DNA of 58,610 bases. Source: Pseudofulvimonas gallinarii. Lineage in GTDB: Bacteria > Pseudomonadota > Gammaproteobacteria > Xanthomonadales > UBA2363. The notes under the pieces were generated by a model. The model was not told where the DNA came from and did not search any database. It saw only the letters and a list, made by a program, of their open reading frames with translations. Shown here in pieces: positions 28,611 to 39,177 of the stretch. Every line of letters begins with the position of its first letter. Positions within the stretch are counted from its first letter, which is position 1. The stretch lies in the NCBI RefSeq assembly GCF_004343305.1, contig NZ_SMAF01000018.1, forward strand, positions 1 through 58,610. The letters run 5' to 3'. A program made the position numbers and the translations under genes.

Positions 28611-28991
28611 CGATGTCCTCTCCGATTGCGCGCGTAAGCCGCGGCAATCCCTCCCTTCGGTGTGTGCGAGCCTAGCAAACGATCACGACCGCATGCGATG
28701 CGGATCACACCCTGATTGACCTCGACTCGTCGATTCCGGGTGAAGGTTGACGGGCGGTCTGATGCCGTCCAGTTTCCGGCGTCCGATGAGGCCGTTTGCG
28801 GCAGGGCGCCGGGGCAGGGGTCGGGTCGGGCTGGATTGACCGGCCCGGTGGAACCGACCGCGGGCATGACGTCCGGTGCGCGTGGAACATGCCCCTGCCA
28901 ACCTTGCGTGTTACCCGGTCCACGACCACGCTGCGTCGACACCGAATGACGACGATGGCATCGTCGTCGACGCAGTGACTGGCCCCGGCGC
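28611..28991. other. Gene-free interval between ABC transporter and exported gene
   Basis: No gene is supported. It carries the upstream region of the broken exported gene and, near the ABC transporter end, a strong inverted repeat listed separately. I saw no clear promoter motif or riboswitch. Confidence 0.5.
28932..28974 (-). terminator. Nested inverted repeat downstream of the ABC transporter
   Basis: TGCGTCGAC (28932-28940) can pair with GTCGACGCA (28966-28974). An alternative 9-bp stem GACGACGAT / ATCGTCGTC (28948-28968, GGC loop) shares bases 28966-28968 with it. It stands 18 bases after the transporter stop and could end its transcript, though there is no T-run on either strand. Confidence 0.45.
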
Positions 28992-30881
<1,890 letters not shown>

Positions 30882-31031
30882 GGTGTACTCGCGTGGCATG
30901 TGTCGGGAAGTCTGCAGCGGTGACGGCGGCAAGCATCGCACATCGGCGACCCGCGGCAGTAGCGCCGGCGGACTGCCCGACAGCTGGCGCTTGGGATACA
31001 GTGGCCGTCCTGTCCGTGATCAGGTGCCGCG

Positions 31032-32633
31032 ATGGTGCAGAACCAGGCCAAGCCCGACATCCCCGGTTACCGCATCCTCCGTCGCCTCGGCCACGGCGGG
31101 ATGTCGGAGATCTGGCTGGCGGAACAGCTTGCCCTGGCGCGTCCGGTTGCCGTCAAGGTGGTATCGCCGGGTCTCGAGGCCGAGCAGCGGCTGGCGCGCT
31201 TCCGCCAGGAAGCCGCCATCGTCGCGCGCTTCGATCATCCCAATGTCGTCGGCATCATCGAGTTCGGCGAAACCGCCGACGGCCGCCTGTATTTCTCGAT
31301 GCCCTACGTGCCCAACGGCACGCTGGCGCAGGCCGGCCTCGGCGGCGACAGTCCGCGCGTGCGCGAGGTGCTGGGACAGGTGCTCGACGCGCTCGCCTAC
31401 GTGCACGAGCTGGGCGTCGTGCACCGCGACGTCAAGCCGGAGAACGTGCTGTTCGACCAGGTCGGTCGGGCGCGACTGGCGGATTTCGGCGTGTCACGTT
31501 CGATCGAATCGGTGAGCCGGCACACCAAGGCCGGCGAGACCTTCGGTTCCAGCCTGTACATGAGTCCCGAGCAGGCCAGGGGCGAACTGCCCGACGGTCG
31601 CAGCGACCTCTACAGCGTCGGCGCCATCGCCTACGAGCTGTTGACCGGCGAGCCGCCGTTCACCGGTCCCGACCACCTCAGCGTCGTCGTCGCGCACATG
31701 CAGCAGCCGGTGCCGCGCTTGCCGGACGAACTGGCCCAGTGGCAGTCGTGGATCGACACGGCGATGGCGAAGCGCCCCGAGCAGCGCTTCCCGAACGCGG
31801 CGGCGATGGCCGCGGCGCTGCAGCGCATTCCCGGCCGGCCGTCGCCGCGCCGGCCTTCGCTGGCCGTGCGGCTGGGCATGCCGCTGCTGATCCTGTGCCT
31901 GCTCGCCATTGCCATCTGGCGCTTCGGCGAAGTGCTGTGGTCGGGCGAGGGCGCCGACGATGACATCGCCGCCGTGGCCGGCGGGACGCCCGCGGGTACC
32001 GATGCCGGCGGGTCCGAAGCGGATCCGTTCGACGACTTCGACGAGGGTGAGGCAGGCAGCGGCACGAACGCACCCGTGGCGGCGCGGTCTTCTTCGGACG
32101 GGCAGCCCGGCGATGCCATCGGCGACGGCAGGAACGGCGACAATGCCTTCGGCGATGAAGCCGCCGCTTCTTCGCAACCCGTTGCGACGCCCCCGGCGGA
32201 AGCGACGCCTCCCATCGTCGCGAAATCGGCAGAGACGGCCGAGCCGGGCGCAACGGCGGCAGCGTCAGCGCCGGGGCCGGCTGCCACCACGCCGGCCCGC
32301 GGCAGCGCCCCCAAGACCACGCCACAGGCCACGCGCACGACACCCGCCGTGCCGCCGCGATTCCCGATCGACTTCGAGACGGTGCCGCCGGTGCCACTGT
32401 TCCTGCTCGCCGGCAATCGCGAGCAGCGCCTGCAGCGCATCGATACGCACATGGACCTGGGACGGCGCACGATCGAAGCGGATCGCCAGCGTACGGAGCG
32501 CTTGCGTTCGGAAACCCAGGATGCGGCGCAGCGCAATGCGCTGCGCGACGGTTATGACCGGCGCAAGGCCAATTACGAGACCTGGCGGAAGCAGCTGCTG
32601 GCGTTACGACGCCGCGCGGCGCGCGGCGACTGA
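31032..32633 (+). CDS. Membrane-anchored serine/threonine protein kinase
   Basis: The 533-residue protein has a Hanks-type kinase domain at residues about 13-265. Its motifs are the glycine loop LGHGGMSEIW (19-28), VAVKVV with the ATP-binding lysine (42), HRDVKPENV with the catalytic aspartate (133), DFG (151-153) and MSPEQ. All catalytic residues are intact. A membrane helix lies at about 281-297. The outside part (300-533) starts with a low-complexity Ala/Pro/acidic stretch and ends with a charged helical region (EQRLQRIDTHMDLGRRTIEA). It faces a convergent gene for a membrane protein with two FHA domains, a plausible phosphothreonine-reading partner. Substrates are unknown. Confidence 0.9.
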   Translation: MVQNQAKPDIPGYRILRRLGHGGMSEIWLAEQLALARPVAVKVVSPGLEAEQRLARFRQEAAIVARFDHPNVVGIIEFGETADGRLYFSMPYVPNGTLAQAGLGGDSPRVREVLGQVLDALAYVHELGVVHRDVKPENVLFDQVGRARLADFGVSRSIESVSRHTKAGETFGSSLYMSPEQARGELPDGRSDLYSVGAIAYELLTGEPPFTGPDHLSVVVAHMQQPVPRLPDELAQWQSWIDTAMAKRPEQRFPNAAAMAAALQRIPGRPSPRRPSLAVRLGMPLLILCLLAIAIWRFGEVLWSGEGADDDIAAVAGGTPAGTDAGGSEADPFDDFDEGEAGSGTNAPVAARSSSDGQPGDAIGDGRNGDNAFGDEAAASSQPVATPPAEATPPIVAKSAETAEPGATAAASAPGPAATTPARGSAPKTTPQATRTTPAVPPRFPIDFETVPPVPLFLLAGNREQRLQRIDTHMDLGRRTIEADRQRTERLRSETQDAAQRNALRDGYDRRKANYETWRKQLLALRRRAARGD

Positions 32634-32671
32634 CCGGACCCTGCGATGGAACCGGCGGCGTCTGCCGCCGG

Positions 32672-33526
32672 TCAGCTCCCCTGCAACATGAACGCCGCGG
32701 CGGCGGCGATCGCCAGCACCACGACGGCGGCGGCCCACCACACCAGCATGCCGCGACCTTCGCCGCGACCGGCAGCCGGGAGGCCCGCGGCATCGCCACT
32801 GCCCAGCGGCGCATCGATCTGGTCGATGGCCTGCACCAGGAATCGAACGCCCTCGACCACGATCTGGTCGCCGTGCTTGAGCGGGGCGCTGTTGTTCACA
32901 TTGCTGCCATTGAGCTGCACGCCATTCGCGGAGTCAAGGTCGCGAAGCACCAGTCCGCTGGTGTGGCTCTCAATCGCGGCGTGGCGGCGCGACATGCCCG
33001 GTTCGTCGAGGACGAGATCGCAACTGGCATCACGACCGATCAGCAGGCGTCCATAGATCGGGATCAGGCGGCCGAACTGCGAACCGGTGACGCCACGCAG
33101 GACATAGCGCGGCGGAACGCGGCGCACGCGGGTGGCCATGGTTTCCGGATTGCCACTGCCTTCGCGCCCCGGATAGGCGATCTCGACCCGGATGGCGACC
33201 TTGCCGAATTCAATCAGGTCGCCATCGTGGAGGAAAGCGAGCGACTGCACCGGGCGACGGCTGACGAACGCTCCGGCGTCGGCCTGCACCAGTCGCAGCA
33301 GCGCGCCGTCCTGGTTGACACTGATGCGCGCATGCACCGGACGCAGCTCGCTGCCCGGAACGGCCAGCTCGTTTTCCGGATGGCTGCCGACGCGGATTTC
33401 GCCGCGGTCCAGCAACAGCGGCGGCTGGTCGCCGTCGACCAGGGTCAGGGTCACCCTGACCTTGCCGGGCGGACGCGGCACGGGAGTGTGGACGATGCGA
33501 GGGGCGTGAGGCTGCTGTTCGATCAT
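32672..33526 (-). CDS. Double FHA-domain protein with C-terminal membrane anchor
   Basis: This 284-residue protein contains two forkhead-associated domains. The first is at about 35-115 (EIRVGSHPENELAVPGSELR, PVHARISV) and the second at about 150-230 (LLIGRDASCDLVLDEPGMSR, RHAAIESHTSGLVLRDLDSA, NGVQLNG). Both keep the R and S/H positions that bind phosphothreonine, most clearly the second (GRD, SRRH, NG). A single hydrophobic helix near the C-terminus (MLVWWAAAVVVLAIAAAAAF) should anchor it with the FHA domains in the cytoplasm. It converges on the Ser/Thr kinase gene with 38 bases between stops, so shared signalling is likely but transcription is separate. Confidence 0.88.
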   Translation of the reverse strand: MIEQQPHAPRIVHTPVPRPPGKVRVTLTLVDGDQPPLLLDRGEIRVGSHPENELAVPGSELRPVHARISVNQDGALLRLVQADAGAFVSRRPVQSLAFLHDGDLIEFGKVAIRVEIAYPGREGSGNPETMATRVRRVPPRYVLRGVTGSQFGRLIPIYGRLLIGRDASCDLVLDEPGMSRRHAAIESHTSGLVLRDLDSANGVQLNGSNVNNSAPLKHGDQIVVEGVRFLVQAIDQIDAPLGSGDAAGLPAAGRGEGRGMLVWWAAAVVVLAIAAAAAFMLQGS

Positions 33527-33747
33527 GGCCGGGATGTTAGCTCAGGCACCCCTTGATACGGACAGATTGCCGAAACCAGGCCAGTTCGACGGGCGGCCTC
33601 GACGGCATGCGATTCGTCGGCACTATCCTGACCGTGAGCTTGCTGCTGCCTTTACCGGCGCTGTCACGCCGGAGCGGCCGGTGGGAACTGTCCCGCTGCG
33701 GGGCAGCGGACGGGGCCTGTCGGCTGGCGTGGCCCACGCAGGCGCGC

Positions 33748-33793
33748 GGCCTGACCGGCCCCATCGCCGCGATGCGATGGGGCCGGCCGGTCC
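33748..33793 (-). terminator. Strong inverted repeat downstream of the M16 protease gene
   Basis: GACCGGCCCCATCGC can pair with GCGATGGGGCCGG and the following GGTC around a short loop, immediately after the M16 stop codon. Such a stem could end transcription on the minus strand, but no T-run follows, so this is a weaker call than the other terminators. The rest of the interval 33527-33747 shows no supported gene. Confidence 0.45.
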
Positions 33794-36637
33794 TTACTCG
33801 AAGATGCTGTCGGCCGGAACGATCTCGATGCGGTCGGCGGAAAGCTTGAGCGGCAGCTTCTCGATGATCGCGTCCTCGGCCAGCAGCTCGGCCGGCTTCT
33901 CGCTGTTGTAGGTCACGGACGACGGCGCATCCTCGGCCAGCGCCCGAGCCAGTCCTTCGGCGTCCTTGGCGACGAACACGAACTGCGCTGCCTCCGGCTT
34001 GATGTGGCGGCGGATCGCGGCATTCACGTCGCGAAGGGTCAGGCGGTCCAGACCGCCGCGGACCTGGTCGAGGAACGCCGGCGTGCCGAACCAGTCCGCG
34101 TCGACTGCATAGCCGAGGCGGTCATGCGGCGACGCGGTGAGGATCGCCGCGTACTTGCGCAGGAAGGCGCGCGTGGCTTCGAACTGCGCCTGGGTCAGGC
34201 CATTCCGGACCAGGTTGTCGAGTTCGAACAGCGCCGTGCGCGTCGCGAACAGGGCGTCGTTGTTGTCGCGAAGCGGTCGCAGCCAGACCTGGAACAGGTC
34301 GTTCTGGCGGGCGAAGTTCGCTTCCGGCTTCATGCGCATGCCGCCCATCGGGAAGTACTCGATGTAGGCGTAGTTGCCGTAGTTCATGCCGCGCTCTTCG
34401 CGGATGCGCTTGTACAGCTGCGCCGACGAGGTCCGGTGCTCGCCCAGCCAGCTGCGCACGAGCCACAGCGCCAGCCAGTCCTGATGGCTGCGGTTGACGG
34501 CGATCGGCCAGCCGAAGGACACGGCGACGGCGGTGGTTTCCTTCTGCAGGATGCGCGCGTTGCGCACACCCGACAGCGCTGGCGCCGCCGCCTTCACGGC
34601 ATTGCCATCACCTTCCGGCAGCGTCGCCAGGTCGCGCAGCAGGCGCTCGCGGAAGCGGTCGTCGAAGTGGCCGGACAGGCCGACCCGAAGGCCGGAGCGG
34701 GTCAGGCGTTCGTTGTAGAACTTGCGCACGTCATCCAGCGTGATCGACTCGAGGTCGGCGACATGGCCATAGTTGAGGCGGCCATAGGGATGCTCCGGGC
34801 CGTACACCATCTCGTACAGCGCTTCCTTGCCGAGTTCCTCGTCGTTGTTGCCGCGCAGCGAGACGCGGATGAAATTGATCTGCTGCTGCTTCAGGCGCTG
34901 GAAGTCCTCTTCGCGGAAGCCGGGCTCGAGCAGCATCTCACGGACCAGCGCGTACCAGGCGTCGAGGTTGTCGCGGTGCGCGACGCCGGACAGGCGCAGC
35001 ATGTGCTTGTCCACCTGGGCGCTGAAGCCGCTGGCCATCGGATAGAAGGCGTGCTGCAGCTCGGCGAAACCGCGGCGGGCGCTGCCACCCTCGGTCAGCA
35101 TGGCGGCGGTCAGGTCGGCCAGGCCGGCCTTGCCCGGCGGGTCGTAGGCGGCGCCGGCTTCGAACACCAGCGAGACCTCGACCAGCGGCGAATTGGAGGG
35201 CAGGGCGATGACGTCGATGTCCGGCAGGCTGGCATTGCGAGCCGCGGCCACCGCGGCTTCGATGTCGGCGAAGTCGCCGGCGCCTTCCATGTCGGCGGTG
35301 GTGCTGATCGACAGGCTGGCTCGGTTGCCGTCGACGAACACGCGGTCGGCGGCGGCGATGATGTCGGCCGGCGTCACGGCGTCCACCTGTGCGTACAGCG
35401 CGTTCAGCGTTTCCGGCGTGCGCTCGTACTGCACGAACTGCGCCAGTACGGCGGCGAGGCTGTCGGCGGAGGCCAGCGTGCCGGCGAAGCCGTACTTCAT
35501 GCGCGAGCGCGTCGCATCCAGGCGCTGCTGGTCGACCGGCTGGCTGCGGATCTGCGTCAGCGTGGCGGCGATCGCCTCGTTGACCTTGCCGGCGTGGGCG
35601 GCGTCGGTGAGGCGGACGATCAGTGCGTAGTTGGCCGGATCGATGCTGCTCGGCGCGCGCGCGAACAGCTGGTCGGCCCAGCGCTCGCGCACCACGACCT
35701 GCTGGTACAGCTCGGAACTGGCGCCGAAGTACAGCTCGTTGACCAGCATCAGCGCCGCGGTGTCGCGCTCGCCGGTGGTGAACGCCGGACCGCGCCACGC
35801 GTGCAGCAGGTACGGCAGCGTCGGGCCGTTCCATTTCATGTGCTCGTACTTCGGTCCCTGCATCGGCGGCTCGACGGGGATGTCGACCGTGTAGCTGCCG
35901 CGCTGCCAGCCGCCCCAGTACTTGCGCACCAGTTCGAAGGTCGCTTCCGGATCGACGTCGCCGACGACGATCACGCTGGTGTACTCGGGGCGGTACCAGC
36001 GGTCGAAGAACGTATGCGCGTATTCCATCTGGTTGGGCATGTCCTCGATGTCTTCGAGGTAACCCATCGTGGTGTGGCCGTAGGTGTGCACGCCGAACGA
36101 CATTTCCGCCAGCTTCTCGAAGCCCTTGAGCATCGGGTTCGAGTAGTTCTTCAGGTACTCGCCCTTGACGGCCAGCGCTTCGGTGCGGAACTGCGCTTCG
36201 GTGAACTTGAGGTTCTGGAAGCGGTCGGCTTCGATCTCGAGGATCTTCTCGAGGTCGGCGGTAGTGAAGTTGATGTGGTAGTTGGTGTAGTCGGCCGTCG
36301 TGTACGCGTTCTGGTCGGCACCGGCGTTGGTGAGGATGGCCTGGTAGGCCTCCGGCGGGTACGCCTCGGTGCCGCGGAACATCATGTGTTCGAAGAAGTG
36401 CGCGAAGCCGGACTTGCCCTTCTCGACCTCGTTGCGCGAGCCGGTCTGCACCGGGATCTGCAGCGAAACGACGCCCGGCGTGTCGGTGCGCACGACGATC
36501 ACCCGCAGGTCGTTGTCCAGGGTCCGCATCAGGTAGGGCTGGTCGAACAGCTTGTCGGCCGCAGCCACGGGTGCGGCGGGCGCCACGGCAGCGGCGGCCG
36601 TGACCAGGCCGGCCAGCAGGGTGGGGATGAAGCGCAT
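33794..36637 (-). CDS. Exported M16 (pitrilysin-family) zinc peptidase
   Basis: The 947-residue protein has a signal peptide (IPTLLAGLVTAAAAVAPAAP) and four-lobed M16 architecture. The inverted zinc motif HFFEH is at residues 80-84 in GFAHFFEHMMFRGTEAYPPE. The downstream glutamate lies in ILEIEADRFQNLKFTEAQFR followed by TEALAVKGEYLKN. The second half (from about residue 480) is the inactive partner lobe, with no HxxEH. It probably degrades peptides in the periplasm or outside the cell. GGAG precedes the start. It stands alone between the FHA gene and the BAAT-type hydrolase on the same strand. Confidence 0.93.
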   Translation of the reverse strand: MRFIPTLLAGLVTAAAAVAPAAPVAAADKLFDQPYLMRTLDNDLRVIVVRTDTPGVVSLQIPVQTGSRNEVEKGKSGFAHFFEHMMFRGTEAYPPEAYQAILTNAGADQNAYTTADYTNYHINFTTADLEKILEIEADRFQNLKFTEAQFRTEALAVKGEYLKNYSNPMLKGFEKLAEMSFGVHTYGHTTMGYLEDIEDMPNQMEYAHTFFDRWYRPEYTSVIVVGDVDPEATFELVRKYWGGWQRGSYTVDIPVEPPMQGPKYEHMKWNGPTLPYLLHAWRGPAFTTGERDTAALMLVNELYFGASSELYQQVVVRERWADQLFARAPSSIDPANYALIVRLTDAAHAGKVNEAIAATLTQIRSQPVDQQRLDATRSRMKYGFAGTLASADSLAAVLAQFVQYERTPETLNALYAQVDAVTPADIIAAADRVFVDGNRASLSISTTADMEGAGDFADIEAAVAAARNASLPDIDVIALPSNSPLVEVSLVFEAGAAYDPPGKAGLADLTAAMLTEGGSARRGFAELQHAFYPMASGFSAQVDKHMLRLSGVAHRDNLDAWYALVREMLLEPGFREEDFQRLKQQQINFIRVSLRGNNDEELGKEALYEMVYGPEHPYGRLNYGHVADLESITLDDVRKFYNERLTRSGLRVGLSGHFDDRFRERLLRDLATLPEGDGNAVKAAAPALSGVRNARILQKETTAVAVSFGWPIAVNRSHQDWLALWLVRSWLGEHRTSSAQLYKRIREERGMNYGNYAYIEYFPMGGMRMKPEANFARQNDLFQVWLRPLRDNNDALFATRTALFELDNLVRNGLTQAQFEATRAFLRKYAAILTASPHDRLGYAVDADWFGTPAFLDQVRGGLDRLTLRDVNAAIRRHIKPEAAQFVFVAKDAEGLARALAEDAPSSVTYNSEKPAELLAEDAIIEKLPLKLSADRIEIVPADSIFE

Positions 36638-36794
36638 CGGCGACTCCAGTCAGTGGGGAGCCCGAAAGGATACAGGCCGGCCCGCCCGGGCGATCCTGCC
36701 GATGGTTGGGCCGGGCGGTGAAACAGCGGTGATCAGCGCCAGACCGGGCGGCATTCGCTGGCGCGGGGGATGTCCAGGCGCAGGATGCACGGCG

Positions 36795-36814
36795 GGCGCC
36801 CGTTGCCGGGCGCC
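36795..36814 (-). terminator. Hairpin downstream of the BAAT-type hydrolase
   Basis: GGCGCCCG (36795-36802) and CGGGCGCC (36807-36814) form a perfect 8-bp stem around a 4-base loop, 77 bases after the hydrolase stop. There is no T-run, so terminator function is uncertain. Confidence 0.4.
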
Positions 36815-36890
36815 GTGTGGCCGGAACGCGGGCGGGCGACGGGACCGGCGGCAGTCCGGGCGATGCGCCGGCGCCACCGGACCGGTCGGG

Positions 36891-38282
36891 TCAGGGCTTG
36901 GCGACCACCGGCTGCGGTGCGGGCGGCGCCAGGTGGGCCTTGAAGAATTCCAGCGTCGCCCGCCAGGTCGCCGCCTGGGCCTGGGCGGTATCGGCAGGCA
37001 GGCCGCCCATCGACATCGGGCCGGCATCGAGCTGTGTGGTCGGCGACCAGCCGTCGCCGGTCAGTGCATGGCCGGCACCCCAGAACACCAGCGTGGTGGT
37101 CTCCAGGCCGGCTTCGGCGCGGCGTTCGGCGATCGACTGCGCCATCGGACCGGAGGCCCAGACGGCGTCGAGCATGCCGCCGGCAACGAGCAGCGCGCCG
37201 CGATACGTCTCGACCGGAATACGCGCGGCAATGGCGCGCTGCGTATTTGCCGCGCGGCCATGGTCATGCGGGCGGCGCAGGACGGCGCCGCTGCCGCTGC
37301 CCATTGCCGAGAACTCGGCCTGGATGTTGTCGTAGGGCACGAATGGCAGCGGCTCGCCGTGCCAGGAGAAGGAGCTGCGCGTACCGGGCGCCACGCCCAT
37401 GGCGCCGAAACCTTCCCAGACCACGTCACTGGGCACGATGGCGGCCACCGCGTCGATCCAGTCCATGCGCGTGGCGGCGATCAGGGAAAACTCCGCGCCC
37501 TTGGACACGCCATAGAGGCCGATGCGGTCGGCATCGACATCGTCGCGCCGGCGCAGCCATTCGTAGGCGGACTGCAGGCGATCGACGGGAATGTCGGTGA
37601 AGGACTTCGGCAGCATGTCCAGGTCGCGGCGCTGGATGAATGCCGGCGCGTGGTAGGGCAGGCCGAGGACGGCGAAGCCATGCGAGGCCAGTTGCGGCGA
37701 CATGCCGCGCGCCACCCAGTCATAGCCTTCCGAGCCTCCGAGCACGATGATCGCCGGGCGCCGCGCCTTGCCCGGCACGTGCGCGAACACCGCGCCAGGG
37801 AAGGCGTCGCCGATCTCCTCGACGACGACATCGTCCCGCGCGCTGTGGATGGTCAGGCTCGCCTCGGCGACGACTTCGCCCTCGACCAGCGCCTTGAAGT
37901 GCAGGCGATTGGTCGGCCAGTCCCCGGGCGCCTGTTCGCCGGTCGGCTGCATCGACCAGGCCAGGCCACGGACGTCGGCAACGGCATAGCTGCCCTCGAC
38001 CGGCGTGGCAGTGGACAGGTCGAGGCTGCCGGCGGCCGAGGTCTGGAACTGCGCCTGCGAACGGTAGAGGGCCGCCTTCGCGCCGGGTTGCCACGGGCTC
38101 AACGCGCGTTCGGCGCGCACTTCGATGCGCGCGTCGCGGGGAAACTGCTTGAGGACGATCTGCACCTCGTCGCCGGAAAGGATGGTCTCCGGGCGGACCT
38201 CGATGCGTTGCGCGTGCAGGTTGGCGCAGGCCAGCAGCGCGATGGGCAGCACACTGCAGCGGATGGGAAAACGGACAGCCAT
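36891..38282 (-). CDS. Exported BAAT-type acyl-CoA thioesterase/acyltransferase-like hydrolase
   Basis: This 463-residue alpha/beta hydrolase has a signal peptide (CSVLPIALLACANLHA). Residues about 25-150 look like the acyl-CoA thioester hydrolase N-terminal beta domain (IEVRPETILSGDEVQIVLKQ). The rest is the BAAT C-terminal catalytic domain, with the oxyanion region IIVLGGSEGY, the nucleophile in GLYGVSKGAEFSLIAA (serine, where animal BAAT has cysteine) and a late histidine in WGAGHALTGDGW. An export signal is unusual for an acyl-CoA enzyme, so the real substrate may be an extracytoplasmic ester or thioester. GGAG precedes the start. Confidence 0.85.
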   Translation of the reverse strand: MAVRFPIRCSVLPIALLACANLHAQRIEVRPETILSGDEVQIVLKQFPRDARIEVRAERALSPWQPGAKAALYRSQAQFQTSAAGSLDLSTATPVEGSYAVADVRGLAWSMQPTGEQAPGDWPTNRLHFKALVEGEVVAEASLTIHSARDDVVVEEIGDAFPGAVFAHVPGKARRPAIIVLGGSEGYDWVARGMSPQLASHGFAVLGLPYHAPAFIQRRDLDMLPKSFTDIPVDRLQSAYEWLRRRDDVDADRIGLYGVSKGAEFSLIAATRMDWIDAVAAIVPSDVVWEGFGAMGVAPGTRSSFSWHGEPLPFVPYDNIQAEFSAMGSGSGAVLRRPHDHGRAANTQRAIAARIPVETYRGALLVAGGMLDAVWASGPMAQSIAERRAEAGLETTTLVFWGAGHALTGDGWSPTTQLDAGPMSMGGLPADTAQAQAATWRATLEFFKAHLAPPAPQPVVAKP

Positions 38283-38348
38283 GGACGATCTCCGCGTTGG
38301 ATGGTGCGCAGTGTCGACGACGGCGCAGGCTGCCGGTACTGACGCCTG

Positions 38349-39044
38349 TCAGCCGCTGTTGCCGGCATCCGTCATGCGTGCGGCCAGCGCATCGAAGCGC
38401 GCGCGCAGCTCGGCCAGTTCCGCTTCCAGGCGATCGACGCGCTCGCGCAGCTCGCCGGCGCCGGCTTCGGCGGCGACCGCTGCGCGTGCCTGGCCGGCAT
38501 CGGCGGCGCGGCCCTGCGCCTGGGCCGCTTCGCGACCGCACAGCAGGTGGGCGTATCGGTCTTCGCGTTGGCCGGGGCCCCGCGGCAGCTTCACGACCAG
38601 CGCCGGGTGCCGCGTTTCCAGGCGTTCCAGGATGCCCCGCACCTGGTCGAGGCCCTGGAAGCGGAAAAGGCGTTCGCTGCGCGTGAACAGCTCGCCGGCC
38701 GTCTGCGCGCCGCGAAGCACCAGCAGTGCGAGCAGGGCGCGCTGCTCGGGACTGATGGCGTAGATCTCGTCGGTGCGATGGTCGTAGCGCTGCGCCCGCG
38801 CGCCATGGATGGAACGCACCAGCCGCTTGTCTTCCAGCGTGCGCAGTGCATGGCCGACGGCGCCGGCTTCCAGGTCCATGACGGGATCACGGCCGGTCTT
38901 CTGGTTGCAGGCCACCTGCACGGCGTTGGCGGTGAGCGGGTACTGCTCCGGCGTCGTCGATTCCTTTTCGATCAGGCAGGCGAGCACGCGGGCTTCATGG
39001 GCATCCAGCTGCGGTTCGGGCAGCGTGTCTTCGGTTCCGGTCAT
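38349..39044 (-). CDS. YceH-family (DUF480) protein
   Basis: This 231-residue protein with two winged-helix-like domains matches DUF480. Characteristic segments are LDAHEARVLACLIEKESTTP then EQYPLTANAVQVACNQKTGR near the N-terminus, and LALLVLRGAQTAGELFTRSE in the second domain. The C-terminal 30 residues form a coiled coil (ELRERVDRLEAELAELRARF). The start at 39042-39044 is chosen since the frame upstream has no family sequence and AGGA precedes this ATG. It diverges from the ECF sigma gene. The function of the family is not well established. Confidence 0.88.
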   Translation of the reverse strand: MTGTEDTLPEPQLDAHEARVLACLIEKESTTPEQYPLTANAVQVACNQKTGRDPVMDLEAGAVGHALRTLEDKRLVRSIHGARAQRYDHRTDEIYAISPEQRALLALLVLRGAQTAGELFTRSERLFRFQGLDQVRGILERLETRHPALVVKLPRGPGQREDRYAHLLCGREAAQAQGRAADAGQARAAVAAEAGAGELRERVDRLEAELAELRARFDALAARMTDAGNSG

Positions 39045-39177
39045 GGTTCCTGGCAGGCAGTACGGGTCGCCCGCCAGTTTAACCCGCCGCCCACCCATGA
39101 CTGCCGGCATTTGCCTCGCCGGTCTCGACATTTCACCATGGGCGAAACCCGGCGGCGGGGACCGCAGGAACAGGTCG

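Noticed and set aside
33553-33849. Small plus-strand gene with signal-like start (MRFVGTILTVSLLLPLPALS)
   Set aside because: After the hydrophobic start it runs into Arg/Cys-rich sequence, crosses a strong inverted repeat and overlaps the M16 3' end. No ribosome binding site was seen.
34004-36721. Open frame of 905 codons antisense to the M16 protease
   Set aside because: The M16 gene has motifs, signal peptide and ribosome binding site; the antisense frame has none.
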